Source: Quercus robur
Taxonomy: Eukaryota; Streptophyta; Magnoliopsida; Fagales; Fagaceae
DNA: 64,000 bases
Reading direction: 5' to 3'
Assembly (NCBI RefSeq): GCF_932294415.1
Contig: NC_065537.1
Location: 51,752,302 to 51,816,301 of the forward strand
Shown here: positions 47,001-57,240 of the stretch, one piece after another
Layout of the letters: the number at the start of each line of letters is the position of its first letter
Position numbering within the stretch: position 1 is the stretch's first letter
Notes under the pieces: generated by a model
What the model saw: only the letters and a program-made list of their open reading frames with translations
The model's database searches: none
Told to the model about the DNA's origin: nothing
Position numbers and translations under genes: made by a program

Positions 47001-47963
47001 GTGAAGGGATGAAGTAATCACATAGCAAGAGTCACCCTCAGCCTCATCTCCGTGAAGCTGGTCCAGTTGAGAATAAACGTGACCCAAAAACAGAGGGGCC
47101 AAAGGATATTGGGTACCTCGAGCCAATTTGATTGCCAACGGAAAAAGTGAAGACTTGACTCCGTACCCAGGGAACTCACTAAACAAAAATTTACTAAGCC
47201 AGAAGGCTAGGAAACCGGCCCACCTCACTTCTTTATCCTTTTCACGAGAAAGGGTCATCACCCATCTCCCCATCCTAGCCGGCTTACCACCAGGAGAGGC
47301 GGAGCGACCACCAAAATGACCAAATAATTTCTCTTCTACCACAAGATCCTCACTAGAAAGATCAATATCAAAGGGATTCTCTTCACCAAACACCGGGAGG
47401 AGGAAGTTATTAACCACGTCCTCCAAGGTGATTGTCAATTCACCAGTAGAAAAGAAAAAAGTATGAAGGGAAGGACACCAACGACGTACCAGATGCCTGA
47501 GCCCTTTGGCGTCTCTGAAACCCTCAAGGTTTCTGGAAATAGCCACTGCCTTTAGGATGCCGGCGCGCTCCAAACGACCCACAAACTCAGCATCAGACAG
47601 TTCCTTGTCTACCCATATGGGCCAACCCTGAATCTTCCCCGCCACAAAATCAAAGAAAATAGGAACCGCCTCTCGGATTCCTTGTCTGATCTGGAGATCG
47701 AAAACCTCTCTAGGGTCAGGAACCTGGGCGGAACCAGCGAAACCCGCTTGGCCAGAAAATAGCCAAACGTGAGGGGATGGAGGAGCCTCACCATGAGAAA
47801 TATGAGGAAAAAATAAACTGGGAGAGTACCAAGGATCCCGTAGAGGGAAGGCTGGACGCTCAACAACCTCATGAGAATCGCTCGGAGCAGAACCAGAAGA
47901 ACCTTCACCCTCAGAAGGACCAGGAGTATGCTCTCTCCTCTTTCGAGAAGAAGAAGAAGCCAT
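44075..47963 (-). CDS. Six-exon antisense gene with plant mobile domain, inside the retrotransposon
   Basis: Inferred exons: 45771-47963, 45608-45664, 45213-45501, 45070-45132, 44856-44915, 44075-44784, about 1,123 residues. Acceptors are pyrimidine-rich ending CAG or TAG; donors include GTACGTG, GTAAACC, GTGAGTG and GTTTGC. The first donor is uncertain (GTAGAG, or a GC donor 18 bp on), and both keep frame. All joins stay in frame. The start is MASSSSRKRREH; an upstream in-frame ATG (48164) exists but gives an unlikely hydrophobic leader. The plant mobile domain spans roughly residues 100-460 with RRWCPSLHTFFFSTGE and TITLEDVVNNFLLPVFG. Basic NLS-like clusters (EAKRRKTGK, RTRKKTK) follow. The last exon is helical with a probable coiled coil. 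PMD proteins such as MAIN/MAIL1 are nuclear silencing factors, and related domains occur in plant transposons. Its role in this element is unknown. Confidence 0.78.
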
Positions 47964-48475
47964 GGAAACACACACTATGAAGAAGAAAAGAGATTGAAGG
48001 TGCGCAAAAGGAAGACCAGAGTAACGGAGAAGAAGAGGAAAAGAAAGAGAAACACAGAGAGCGAAATAACCCAGAGAAGCAAAGTGATAAGATGAAACGG
48101 CTACAATAAAGGCGCAAATAGCAGTTGGGGAAAACAGTTTATGAAAAGACGCGCCAGTTGCCAAAGAATTTAATTTGAAGTAGGAGTTACAGCAGTTATT
48201 AATGAGAAATAACGGGAAACGAGGAAAGTGGGTAGAGGAGTTTCACCTCAAATATCCAACTGCCACGTCCTGTATAAAGAGGAAGCTGCGAAAGAATAAG
48301 GGAATACAACACGCAAAAAAGAGGTGACTAGAAGCAGCAGAAAAAGAGCCGGGATCCCAAGTAAATAGGAAGGGAACCCAGTAAAAGTTGAAAAAGGGGG
48401 ATACCACAAAAACCTAAGGAAACCTAAATCACTCACGCGTGGGCTTCAGGCAACCCACGAGCTCGGGGGGCTAAA
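47964..48475. other. Putative promoter/leader of the antisense gene
   Basis: 512 bp between the antisense ATG and the 3' LTR. No convincing minus-strand TATA box; a plus-strand TATAAAG lies at about 48277. It ends in GAGCTCGGGGGGCTAAA, whose G run (48465-48470) is the likely polypurine tract. Confidence 0.45.
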
Positions 48476-49699
48476 TGTTGAGGTCTAAAAAATCACAGTA
48501 AAATAAGCCCAAGAAAGAATAAGCTAAGCCCAAGAAAGAGTGAGTTAAGCCCAGAAGAAAAAAAAAAGACCAAGTCCAAAGGGATTATACAAAAGGCCCT
48601 GAGGATCCCAAAGCCCAGAAAAGGAAAAGCAACCAAAGAAGAAAAAGAAAGAACATCATAGCAAAGTATAGGACGCAAGGATCCTCGGGCACCATCAATG
48701 AGCGCGAAGAAAAAAGAAGACCAGGACAGATCGATAGAAAGAAAAACAAGAAAAAAACAAAAGGACGCAAGCGACCCTTCATGGCACAGACAGAAAAAGG
48801 CGTCGGGGAACCAAAACAAGGAAAAAGAATGTTAACAAAACGATTTCAAAAGAGCAGAACAGGATTCCGCCCAAATAGGAAAGAAACGGAGAAGTAAAAG
48901 ACACCAGAAGTGAGGATGCCGAGAAGGGCATACCTCAGCACGTCCCAAAGAGGATGGCCAACCAGAAGCTTTCGAAGGAATCAGAACCAAGAGAAGGAAA
49001 GAATGAGAGAAAACGGAAAAGGGGACTTACCGAGATGATGAGGACAGAACATACTCTGTTTGCAAAAGACCCAAACAGGGGAACCAACGGTTCCCCAAGA
49101 AACCCAGAAAACTCCACTATAAAAGGAGAGGATGGGTTGTGAAGAAAGGCAGCGAGAAAAAGGGAAAAAAAACACAATAGAAAGAAGAGATTCTTTAGAA
49201 AATTATCAGAAAGTTTAGGCAGAAATAAAATATCAGGGGAAAACAAATACTGCTTCCCGATATCCTGTAAAAGCAACTATGGCACATACTCGGATCCAAC
49301 GAGAATCAAACTTCGCAAGTTTTGAAGGCTGAAATAGCCATTCAAGGCTGCAATTTTTGAGCTTGATTGGACCTTGTATCACGTTCTAGTAAGCTTGTTG
49401 TGATCGAATAGATAATGCTTTAATTAAATATTGTTCCCGGGATCCCCACAGTACTTCTCTTTTATTGTCTTGCTAATCCTGCTTTTTTTTTTTTTTTAGC
49501 TTACGTTGTTAATTTCTGGCACTCCTCGATATCCCTGTTTGTCATCTTTTTTGTCAGGAGCATTTCTCTGTATTCACTTGATTCTTAAACAGCCATTTAG
49601 CTGCGGTGAGTCAAGGCCCAGTCCACCAAATCCCCTCTTTCTTTTTCATTCAGGCTCGGGATCCTTGGGCCTGAGTATCCCGAAAAAGACACTCTCACA
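48476..49699 (+). repeat. 3' LTR of the Tat-group element
   Basis: 1,224 bp, TGTTGAGG to CTCTCACA, followed by the TSD ACTTT. Differences from the 5' LTR include single-base changes such as CCCGAAG to CCCAAAG and AAGACACCC to AAGAAACCC. Confidence 0.95.
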
Positions 49700-49720
49700 A
49701 CTTTCTTCTTATTAAAAGAA

Positions 49721-49961
49721 GGGTTTTATTAATGGGTGCCTTAGGCGTGCATTGCATTAAGGATGCTTTAAAGGATTGCCACTTAAGAGCATTCGCATTC
49801 AGATTTCTAAAAAATTTCTCATTTTACATTCTAAAAAGCTACCTTATCTATTTTAACATACAATTTTACAACTCATCCAATAACTCATTTCTTATTTATC
49901 ACAAATAGCCAAATACTATTCATTATTTTATAATTTTTATTCATAAAAAAAAATAAAAAAA

Positions 49962-50010
<49 letters not shown>

Positions 50011-50448
50011 AAGCAACCTCTTTCCCTAGCCATCAACCACCAAATCCACCATTGCAACACCACCAAACTCACACCCACTGCCACTTAGCAAATCCACTCA
50101 TCCACATCAACCACAGCCACCACTACCTGGCAAATCCACAACCACACCCACCGCCATTGGAAAATCCACATATCACCCACACCAATTGCCCAAAAAACCC
50201 ATATTAGCCACAACCAAAACCCAAACCCACAAATTGCAACCCCCAAACACCACAATCGCAACCCACCACCACCGTTGATCAAAACCCACAACGACTACCA
50301 ATCTACCACCACCCCAACCATGGATTCAGCCATCAATTCAAGTTTCAAACCCACAACCACCCAAAATCAATCACAAAATCACAACAACCACTGCCACAGT
50401 TGCTAATCTACACATCGAAGGACGCAGTGGCAAGGTCTCAGATAGAAG

Positions 50449-50490
<42 letters not shown>

Positions 50491-51158
50491 AATGGTGAGC
50501 AAAATGGGTTGAGAAATTGGCGGCATGGGGAGAGGAAGAGGAGCAACTAGTTTGAGAGAGAGAGAGAGAGTGTGTGTGTGTGTGTGGAGAGAGATGAGAC
50601 TGAAGAGAAAGGAGATATTTTTAATTTATTTGGGGAGAGCGAGAATAAAATAACATATATAAGTTTACAAAAAAAAAAATAGTTCTTATATTTAACAACT
50701 TACTATTCATTGTTGCTAAAAAATTTTAACAATAGCAACCTGGTAAATCAAGTTTTGGGTGTGTGTGGATCTAAAATGGCAATAAACCCCCCAGTTTAAT
50801 ACTCTGATATTAGGAAAAAAGTAAATAAAAAATTGGACTTTTAAGAGTGGGTTTGGATAGCAATGCGTTTGCGTTGCTATCCACGTTTGCGTTTCCATGG
50901 GTGGGTCCCGTGCATTGTTTACGGGACCCACAAGTTCCTCTTTCAGCAAATATAACTTCTAACCTAAGTCCCACAGTACTATTCACACATTTAAAAATTA
51001 TTTTACTACATTGTTTTCAATTTTCAGTTTTCAGTTTTCAATTTTTAGCAGTATCCAAACATACCCTAATATGAAAAGAGTTTAACTTCCTATAAAAAGG
51101 ATTGCATTATAAATTTTTATCTTACCATGATGCACTTAAGCACCCATTAATGGAACCC
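49721..51158. mobile_element. Non-autonomous Mutator-like element
   Basis: 1,438 bp. TIRs: the left end GGGTTTTATTAATGGGTGCC pairs with the inverted right end GGGTTCCATTAATGGGTGC. The 9-bp flanks TTAAAAGAA (49712-49720) and TTAAAAAAA (51159-51167) match at 8 of 9. The interior has an inverted pair of microsatellites, (CT)n at 49964-50006 and (GA)n at about 50450-50488, around a CCA-rich stretch with no supported ORF. A Tourist-like MITE is nested at 50845-51066. It lies only 17 bp from the retrotransposon's TSD. Confidence 0.8.
50845..51066. mobile_element. Tourist-like (PIF/Harbinger) MITE with TAA duplication
   Basis: 222 bp, flanked by TAA on both sides (50842-50844 and 51067-51069). Left end GAGTGGGTTTGGATAGC pairs with the inverted right end GGGTATGTTTGGATACT. 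The GTTTGGATA core is common in plant MITEs. Non-coding. Confidence 0.7.
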
Positions 51159-51167
51159 TTAAAAAAA

Positions 51168-52294
51168 TAAGAGAGTATTGCTAAATCATAGTAGAAACAG
51201 CATTAGCCTTAATCATCATTACTACTACCATTAGTATCATTATTACTATCATCAATAAATTCTTTTGTGAATATTCCCACCACCATCATCATAATAGTGA
51301 ATAATTCAATGTTTTCATGATGCGCTTAACATGATGTCTCATACTATTGGAGACCGGTATGACAATACCATGGCCATAGGGTTTTTTTTTTTTTTTGGTA
51401 AAAAAAGCTAACTTATTTCTACACAACCATTATTAATTGGTTAATCACCATTTCAACTGATCCCAAATCACTTATGGTTTTTGCTGTTATCATAACCTCA
51501 GCATTAATAAATTTTGCCACTGCCAAGAAGGCCTTATTAAATTCTCGAATCATTTTCAGCGACAAAATCAAGATTTAAGTTTAGGAAGTATAAAATTTAT
51601 AACTAATATACATATGTCTCTATACATTCACGTATGTACATAAATTTATACATATTATGGACGAATATATATATATATATATATATATAATTAAGACCAA
51701 TCTATACAATAAAAATATCATTCATATGAATATTAAACAGTATTTTAATATTAGAAAACTCATAAAAAGATAGCATATCTATATTGTATTAATTATTTGC
51801 TAAGTTTTTTATATTTGAATAATTTTTTTTTCATAGTCAAAATTCCACTTATAATTCTCATGTAATAGTTTTAAGTAATTAATTAGATAAACCTTAAGTA
51901 ATATCAGCTTTTGTTAAACTCATAAAATGATTAAACTATAATAATTTTAAATCATATAGCAACAATTTGTGCACGTAAATCTTTGGAATTTAACTTGACA
52001 TCAATATCAATTTATGAAGATTCTTAGATAATTATTAATAAATTTACTACTTATACAAATTGTATCAAAAATAATAATAATAAGTTACTACATAAAATAC
52101 TTAAACTCACAACACTTTTGAAAGGTAAAAATATATTTTTGTACTTTTTTTTCTTGAATTAAAACTTTTGCTTCTTTATTTTCTCTTTTTTTATTTATTT
52201 AATCCTCATTTTAATTTTATGACTTTTAAACCTTAATTTATTTATTTCTTTTTTCCAATAGAACTTAGACAAATAGAAGAAATACACCAGGAAA

Positions 52295-52335
<41 letters not shown>

Positions 52336-53696
52336 GAAGGGGAAATTTGGTAAGGCCAAGGGGGTAATTGTCCCTCTAGCTCCACCCTTGTTTTAAGTCA
52401 AAACAATTCAGCAATTAGGGTTATAAAGAAATTGAATTGTTTATAAATAAAAAATATAAATTATTTATTATTTATTATTCATTTAAAATATAAATTATTT
52501 ACTATTCATTTATTTACTAAACGAGTAAAATTTAAGTCCCAGTTTAGATTCGACTAGTGTATTAATTTGTAAATAAACTCATGAGGATGAGATTTGATTT
52601 GAGTGATAATAATAATAATAACATACTACTATTTTATATGTGTGTGTGTTGGATTTTATAAGATTCTAAATAAGTTTATTAGATATCAAATTATTACTTG
52701 TAATTTATTGCTAATATCAATAGACTTTTTCATAGTAAAAATTATATATAATTTCTAATAATATAGAGTCTGTGAATCAAATTTTAGATAAAATCATTCA
52801 ATCTGATTAACTCATATAATATAATTTCAACTATATTTTAGTTATTAATTATTAGCATAGATTTAATAAGGGGTGACAAATTTTTGTTGTGTTGTGTATC
52901 ATATATGGGGAAATAACAAGTTAATTAAGTAGCTTGTGAACAAGCTCAAGTAGTTAAGCTTGTTAGACAAGAAAAATTAACCAAGATTGGACATGTAGCT
53001 AGCTTGGTGATGAATTTGAGGTCTACTTGTAGTCAAAATAAAATAAAATTAACCAAACCAACTGCCAAATTCATCGATGGATTTATAAAGAAAAAATAAT
53101 TAAAAAAAATAGCCCCTAAATAAACACAACAAAACAATCAAACCAAACCCTATTATCAAAAAACCCATTTGTGTTCTTGATTCATACACAAAACACAAAA
53201 ATCCGAAGTGACCAACACATCAACAACACAATTTCTAAAGTTTCCGTATTTTGACTCCCTGTCCTCTTTTCTCCATGTGTCACGTCATCATAGATCGATT
53301 GAGTTCATCACAAGACCCACAACAAGAAACAAAGAGATGATCATATTTGTCTCGTACATCCATCATCAATTTGTGGCTTGGCTTCAAGATCACACCCCCA
53401 TCACACAAAGATAAATAAAAATAATTATTATTATATAGCATAATGAAGAAAAATGACAAAGAAAACAAGAAAATAGGGGGCGAAAGGCAATGGGTGTGAC
53501 AAGATTCAAATGCTCATTAACTTTTATTTACAATTATGCCATTATGATTTTGTTAAAAACAAAGTGAAATATAAAAACATCTAAAAGATTATATGTATTG
53601 GGATAATTGAAAGATAATTTAGTTAATTCAGGGGGACTAACCTCCTAAACTTGAGAGAGAATATATTTTTTTGGTTAATTTTCTATTTTAGTACTC
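51168..53696. other. AT-rich intergenic stretch with decayed element
   Basis: No gene. From about 51556 (TTCAGCGACAAAATCAAG) to about 52390 (AATTGTCCCTCTAGCTCCACCCTTG) the ends look like the hAT MITE family of 14632-15274, without a clear TSD. (TA)n tracts are at 51668-51689 and 52303-52331. The piece at 52869 (GGGGTGACAAATTT) is another hAT-like end. Confidence 0.35.
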
Positions 53697-54030
53697 TTTT
53701 TTTTTTTTTTTTTTTTTTTTTGAGCAGAAACGATAGTAAAATTTATTGATGTATATCACTTTGTACAATGAGGAAGAGAAAAGATGAGCATTCTTCTAAC
53801 CAAACAATGACCTCCTCTTTCTCTTTTGCAGCATTAGCTAAAGCTAGTGTAGCTTGATTACATCTTAGAGGAATACTAGAAAAAGAAATAAAATTAAAAC
53901 TATCCTTAATAATAGCAATATCTTCCAAAATCCACGCCACCTCTAGAGAGCATATTCGGTTAGAGTTTAGCAAGTCCACCAATTCTGTACTATTAGAAAA
54001 ATGTAAATGCATAACAGAAATAAACATATA
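53697..54030 (-). mobile_element. 5'-truncated LINE with RNase H C-terminus
   Basis: On the minus strand a frame of about 94 codons (54027 to 53743) reads text typical of the C-terminal RNase H (RVT_3) of plant L1-type LINEs: LEVAWILEDIAIIKDSF, FSSIPLRCNQATLALANAAK and VIVWLEECSSFL. A short 3' UTR ends GTTTCTGCTC followed by a poly(A) tail (the T run at 53698-53722). Only about 330 bp remain. A clear TSD was not found. Confidence 0.7.
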
Positions 54031-54307
54031 CTTTAAATTAAGATGATTTCATGAATTCAAAATTTTAATTTATAAAATTAGAAATATAAGACCTAATATG
54101 AAATAAGATGTCAAGAACTTTATAGTTCAATTGAAAATTTGACACCTCTAATATTTCCAACAAGAACATCTAAAATCTAAATTCTCCCTCCCATTTTAAT
54201 TATTAAAATATTCACACACAAAAAAATTGAAATAAGATATAAATTTTGAGCCTTTTTATGTAATTTTATCCTTAAAAAATATTCACATATTTAAAGAGAG
54301 AAGATTC

Positions 54308-54356
54308 TCATTGTTTAGTTTTTTTTTTTTTTTTTTGGCTGAATTCATTGTTTAGT
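54308..54356 (-). mobile_element. Micro retro-insertion (25 nt) with 12-bp TSD
   Basis: TCATTGTTTAGT at 54308-54319 and 54345-54356 flanks an insert that reads AATTCAGCC plus poly(A) on the minus strand. Same pattern as the inserts at 4775, 13859, 22913 and 32727. Confidence 0.65.
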
Positions 54357-54605
54357 AATTTAGTGCTATTTGGTTAATTTATTATTATTATTTGTTGCTA
54401 ACTATTACATATTTACATACCATATTTTAGTTTAAACTTTTACCAAAGAGAACTCTCAAAAAATGTTTTCCAAATGTTTTAAGTTTTAACACTAGCAATT
54501 TCATCTCACCTCCAATAGAAAGAGGTTCAAGTTCGACTGTTCCAGTACTAACCCCTTTGGACACCCCATACCCATTTCCATTGAGCCATTTGGATAGGCA
54601 AAGAC

Positions 54606-55115
54606 ATGTTAGGGATCACCTGTTTCTCACACCCACCAAACCCATTTCCAATTCGTTCAGCTCCACTAGTTTCTCCACACAACAATCTCAGCTACCCTTC
54701 TTTGCTTCCCAAGTCCCAACCTCAAATCCCAAGAAAATCCACAAGATTATTAGTAGTATTTGCAGAGAACAACAACAACAACAACAACAACAATGGGTTG
54801 AGCAAAGATCCCAAGGAGAGCAACGAAGAAGAAGAAAAAGAAGGAATTGGGTCTAAATCTAATGGTGGTGGTGGTGGTGGTGGTGATGATGATTTGGGGA
54901 AAAATGGACGGCCCATATTTAATATAAGATGGGGTGATCTGCTGGACCCAGATCCAGACAACATATTAGCCTTAGCATTGACTGGTCTGCTGACATGGGC
55001 AAGTGTTCAGGTGCTGTGGCAGCTCTTCTTTATCTCATTGGCTATTCTTTTGGCTGCTCTTAAGTACTCTTTTGTTGCTGCTCTTCTCCTTTTTATTCTC
55101 ATTACCCTTCTATGA
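54606..55115 (+). CDS. Plastid-targeted membrane protein of unknown function
   Basis: 169 residues, one exon, start MLGITCFSHPPNPFPIRSAP. The first 50-55 residues are rich in S, P and R with few acidic residues, a likely chloroplast transit peptide ending near LLVVFAEN. Next comes a low-complexity linker: an N run, an E/K stretch and a G run, encoded by (AAC)n at 54768-54793 and (GGT)n near 54863-54883. The conserved C-terminal half has RPIFNIRWGDLLDPDPDNILA, then two hydrophobic membrane spans (ALTGLLTWASVQVLWQLFF and LAILLAALKYSFVAALLLF) ending ILITLL. The C-terminus resembles Arabidopsis AT4G13500/AT2G05310, recalled rather than searched. The stop overlaps the start of a tandem duplication. 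Confidence 0.85.
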   Translation: MLGITCFSHPPNPFPIRSAPLVSPHNNLSYPSLLPKSQPQIPRKSTRLLVVFAENNNNNNNNNGLSKDPKESNEEEEKEGIGSKSNGGGGGGGDDDLGKNGRPIFNIRWGDLLDPDPDNILALALTGLLTWASVQVLWQLFFISLAILLAALKYSFVAALLLFILITLL

Positions 55116-56122
55116 CTGGGTGCTCTGCTTTGCATTGATTTTTTGGTTAGGAAATTATTATTATGGTATACTTTTTTTTTTTAGACATTGTAGTTGTGTC
55201 CATTTAAATTTCATATGTCTCACTTGGATGTATTTCCCAATAGTAACGTAATTTTTGAGCTTGTGTATATGAAATTCAAAGTTTTTCAGACATAGACTAT
55301 AGGGTCTTTTTTTTTGTTAATGTTAATTTCCTATTTGTGCAAGTATGTGTATGCATATAATATTGTAATGTAACTAATGACAATTTGGGGAATTCCTATG
55401 TCTGGCAAAACTTAGATACATTTCCTTAGTTACAGACTGAAGTACATTAGATTCTCCAATTAAATTCAAATACTTGTCTTCAGTGATCAATACAGTACAA
55501 AGTAAAAACAGTACTATTTTTCCTAGGAAGAATCAATGCAATCCGGTTATGTGTTTGGATTTAATTAACGAACCTAATGTACTGAGTTTTGTCCTTCCTA
55601 TGTGTATGTGACCAATGTGAGAGATTCTGGTCTTTGTACTCTTGGGTGTGGTATTAGAGTAGAGTGGTGTTGTTACTGTTGTATGCTAAGAGCTAAAACT
55701 TGAAAGATGGTATGTATTACATGGACAGAACAGAATCGTCGCTCCTTTGAGGATACTGAGAAATCGTTGGTTTAGTTAAAAGATTTGTGCCAGCGAACTC
55801 TTTTTGATTGGTCTCAGTGTTGAGGTTCAATGGATTGTTCTTCTATTATAGAGTTCCTTTTTTCTCTTAGAATAGTCTTTTTGGTTGTGTTCCAAGCTTC
55901 GACTCTGCATATGGGGATGTAAATCAATTATACCCTTGTGAAGTTTTCTGCTTCCTAATGGAAAGTAGACTTGCATTAGGTGCTTCCTACCAGTGTTTGT
56001 AGCAAGATTGATAGATTGAATAGGAACTTCTTTTTGGGGTTCTTGTAAGGACCCTTGTAAAATGCATCTTGTGGAATGAAACAAATTTAGTAAACCAACA
56101 AGTCTAGAGCCACAAATTTACA
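55108..56122. repeat. Tandem duplication of the gene's 3' flank, unit 1
   Basis: Starts within the last codons of the plastid protein gene (TTCTATGACTGGGTGCTCT includes its TGA). It runs to GCCACAAATTTAC, after which the same text begins again. Shared landmarks: TTGTAGTTGTGT, ATAGACTATAGGG or ATAGACTGTAGGG, TTTGGGGAATTCCTA, GACCAATGTGAGAGATTCTGG. Confidence 0.8.
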
Positions 56123-56123
56123 C

Positions 56124-57240
56124 TTCTATGACTGGGTGCTCTACTCTGTTTTGATTTGTTGGTTAGGCAATTATTGTTGTATACTTTCTTTTGAGACACT
56201 GTAGTTGTGTAAATTTAAAATGCCACTCACTTTGAAGTATTTTCCAATATTAATGTAATTCTTGACCTTGTGTATGTGAAATTTGAAGTTGTTCATACAT
56301 AGACTGTAGGGGGGTTTTCTTTTTCTTTTTAGTTATTGTTAATTTTCTATTTGTGCAAGGGTGTGTATGCATATAGGGTTGTAATGAGACTAATGACAAT
56401 TTGGGGAATTCCTACGTCAGGCCAAACTTAGTTATAGTTCCTTAGTTACAAACTGCAGTACATTAGATTCTCCAATTAAATTCAAATACTTGTTTTAGTT
56501 GATCAATACAGAACAATCAATATTATCTTTCCTGCGAAGAATTAAATGCAATCTAGTTATGTGTTTGAATTTAATTGGAGAACCTAATGTATTAAGTTTT
56601 TTCCTCCCTTTGTCTATGTGACCAATGTGAGAGATTCTGGTCTTTCTACTCTTGGGTGTGGTATTAGAGTAGAGTGGTGTCGTGTGCAAAGAGCTGAACC
56701 TTGAAAGATGGTAGGTATTACATGCGGACGAACTTTGATAAAGAATTCCTTTGCATACAGAAGGCAAAACTGCCCACACCGATGAAAATGGCTGAAGATA
56801 AGCCTTCAGTTTTCTTTATGGATTGGAAAATGAAGATTAAGTCAGCTATTTAAAAGAGATACTATTTATAACTTGTTCACAAAATTACAAATTTGTATGT
56901 GTTCCAAACTGAAGATAAGCCTTAAGTTTTCTTTATGGATTGTAAACTGAAGATTTTGTCAGCTGTTTAAAAGAAATGATATTTATAACTTGTTCCTAAA
57001 TTGCAATTTTGTATGTTTGGCGCTTGGACTGCGCATATGGGGATGTAATTCACTTATGCCCACTAATAGTTTTCTGTTTCTGGACAGAAACTAGACTTGC
57101 ATTAGGTGCTTCCTACCGGTGTTGCAGCAAGATTGATAGATTGAATAGGGACTCCATTTTGGGGTTCTTGTGAGGAGCCTTATAAAATGCATCATGTGGA
57201 ATGAAACAAATAATAAAACTAGTAAGTATAGACCCACAAA
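56124..57240. repeat. Tandem duplication of the gene's 3' flank, unit 2
   Basis: Second unit, diverged from the first. It holds an internal tandem of about 113 bp (56795-56908 and 56909-57020, sharing GAAGATAAGCCTT-AGTTTTCTTTATGGATTG and ATTTATAACTTGTTC) that unit 1 lacks. No gene body was copied. Confidence 0.75.

Larger units (their letters stand above)
36024..49699 (+). mobile_element. Intact young Tat-group Ty3/gypsy retrotransposon with antisense gene
   Basis: 13,676 bp, flanked by the 5-bp TSD ACTTT (36019-36023 and 49700-49704). Two 1.22-kb LTRs (TGTTGAGG to CTCTCACA) differ at about ten substitutions plus a few homopolymer lengths, which implies recent insertion. The tRNA-Arg-type primer site, open gag-protease and pol ORFs, a second archaeal-type RNase H between RT-RNase H and integrase, and a large region after pol with an antisense gene all point to the Tat group. 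There is only 61 bp between LTR and gag ATG, so the extra 5' ORF of Ogre elements is absent. Confidence 0.95.

Noticed and set aside
47964-48164. Upstream ATG of the antisense gene
   Set aside because: It adds a hydrophobic leader atypical for a nuclear PMD protein; MASSSSRKRR at 47963 is a better start.
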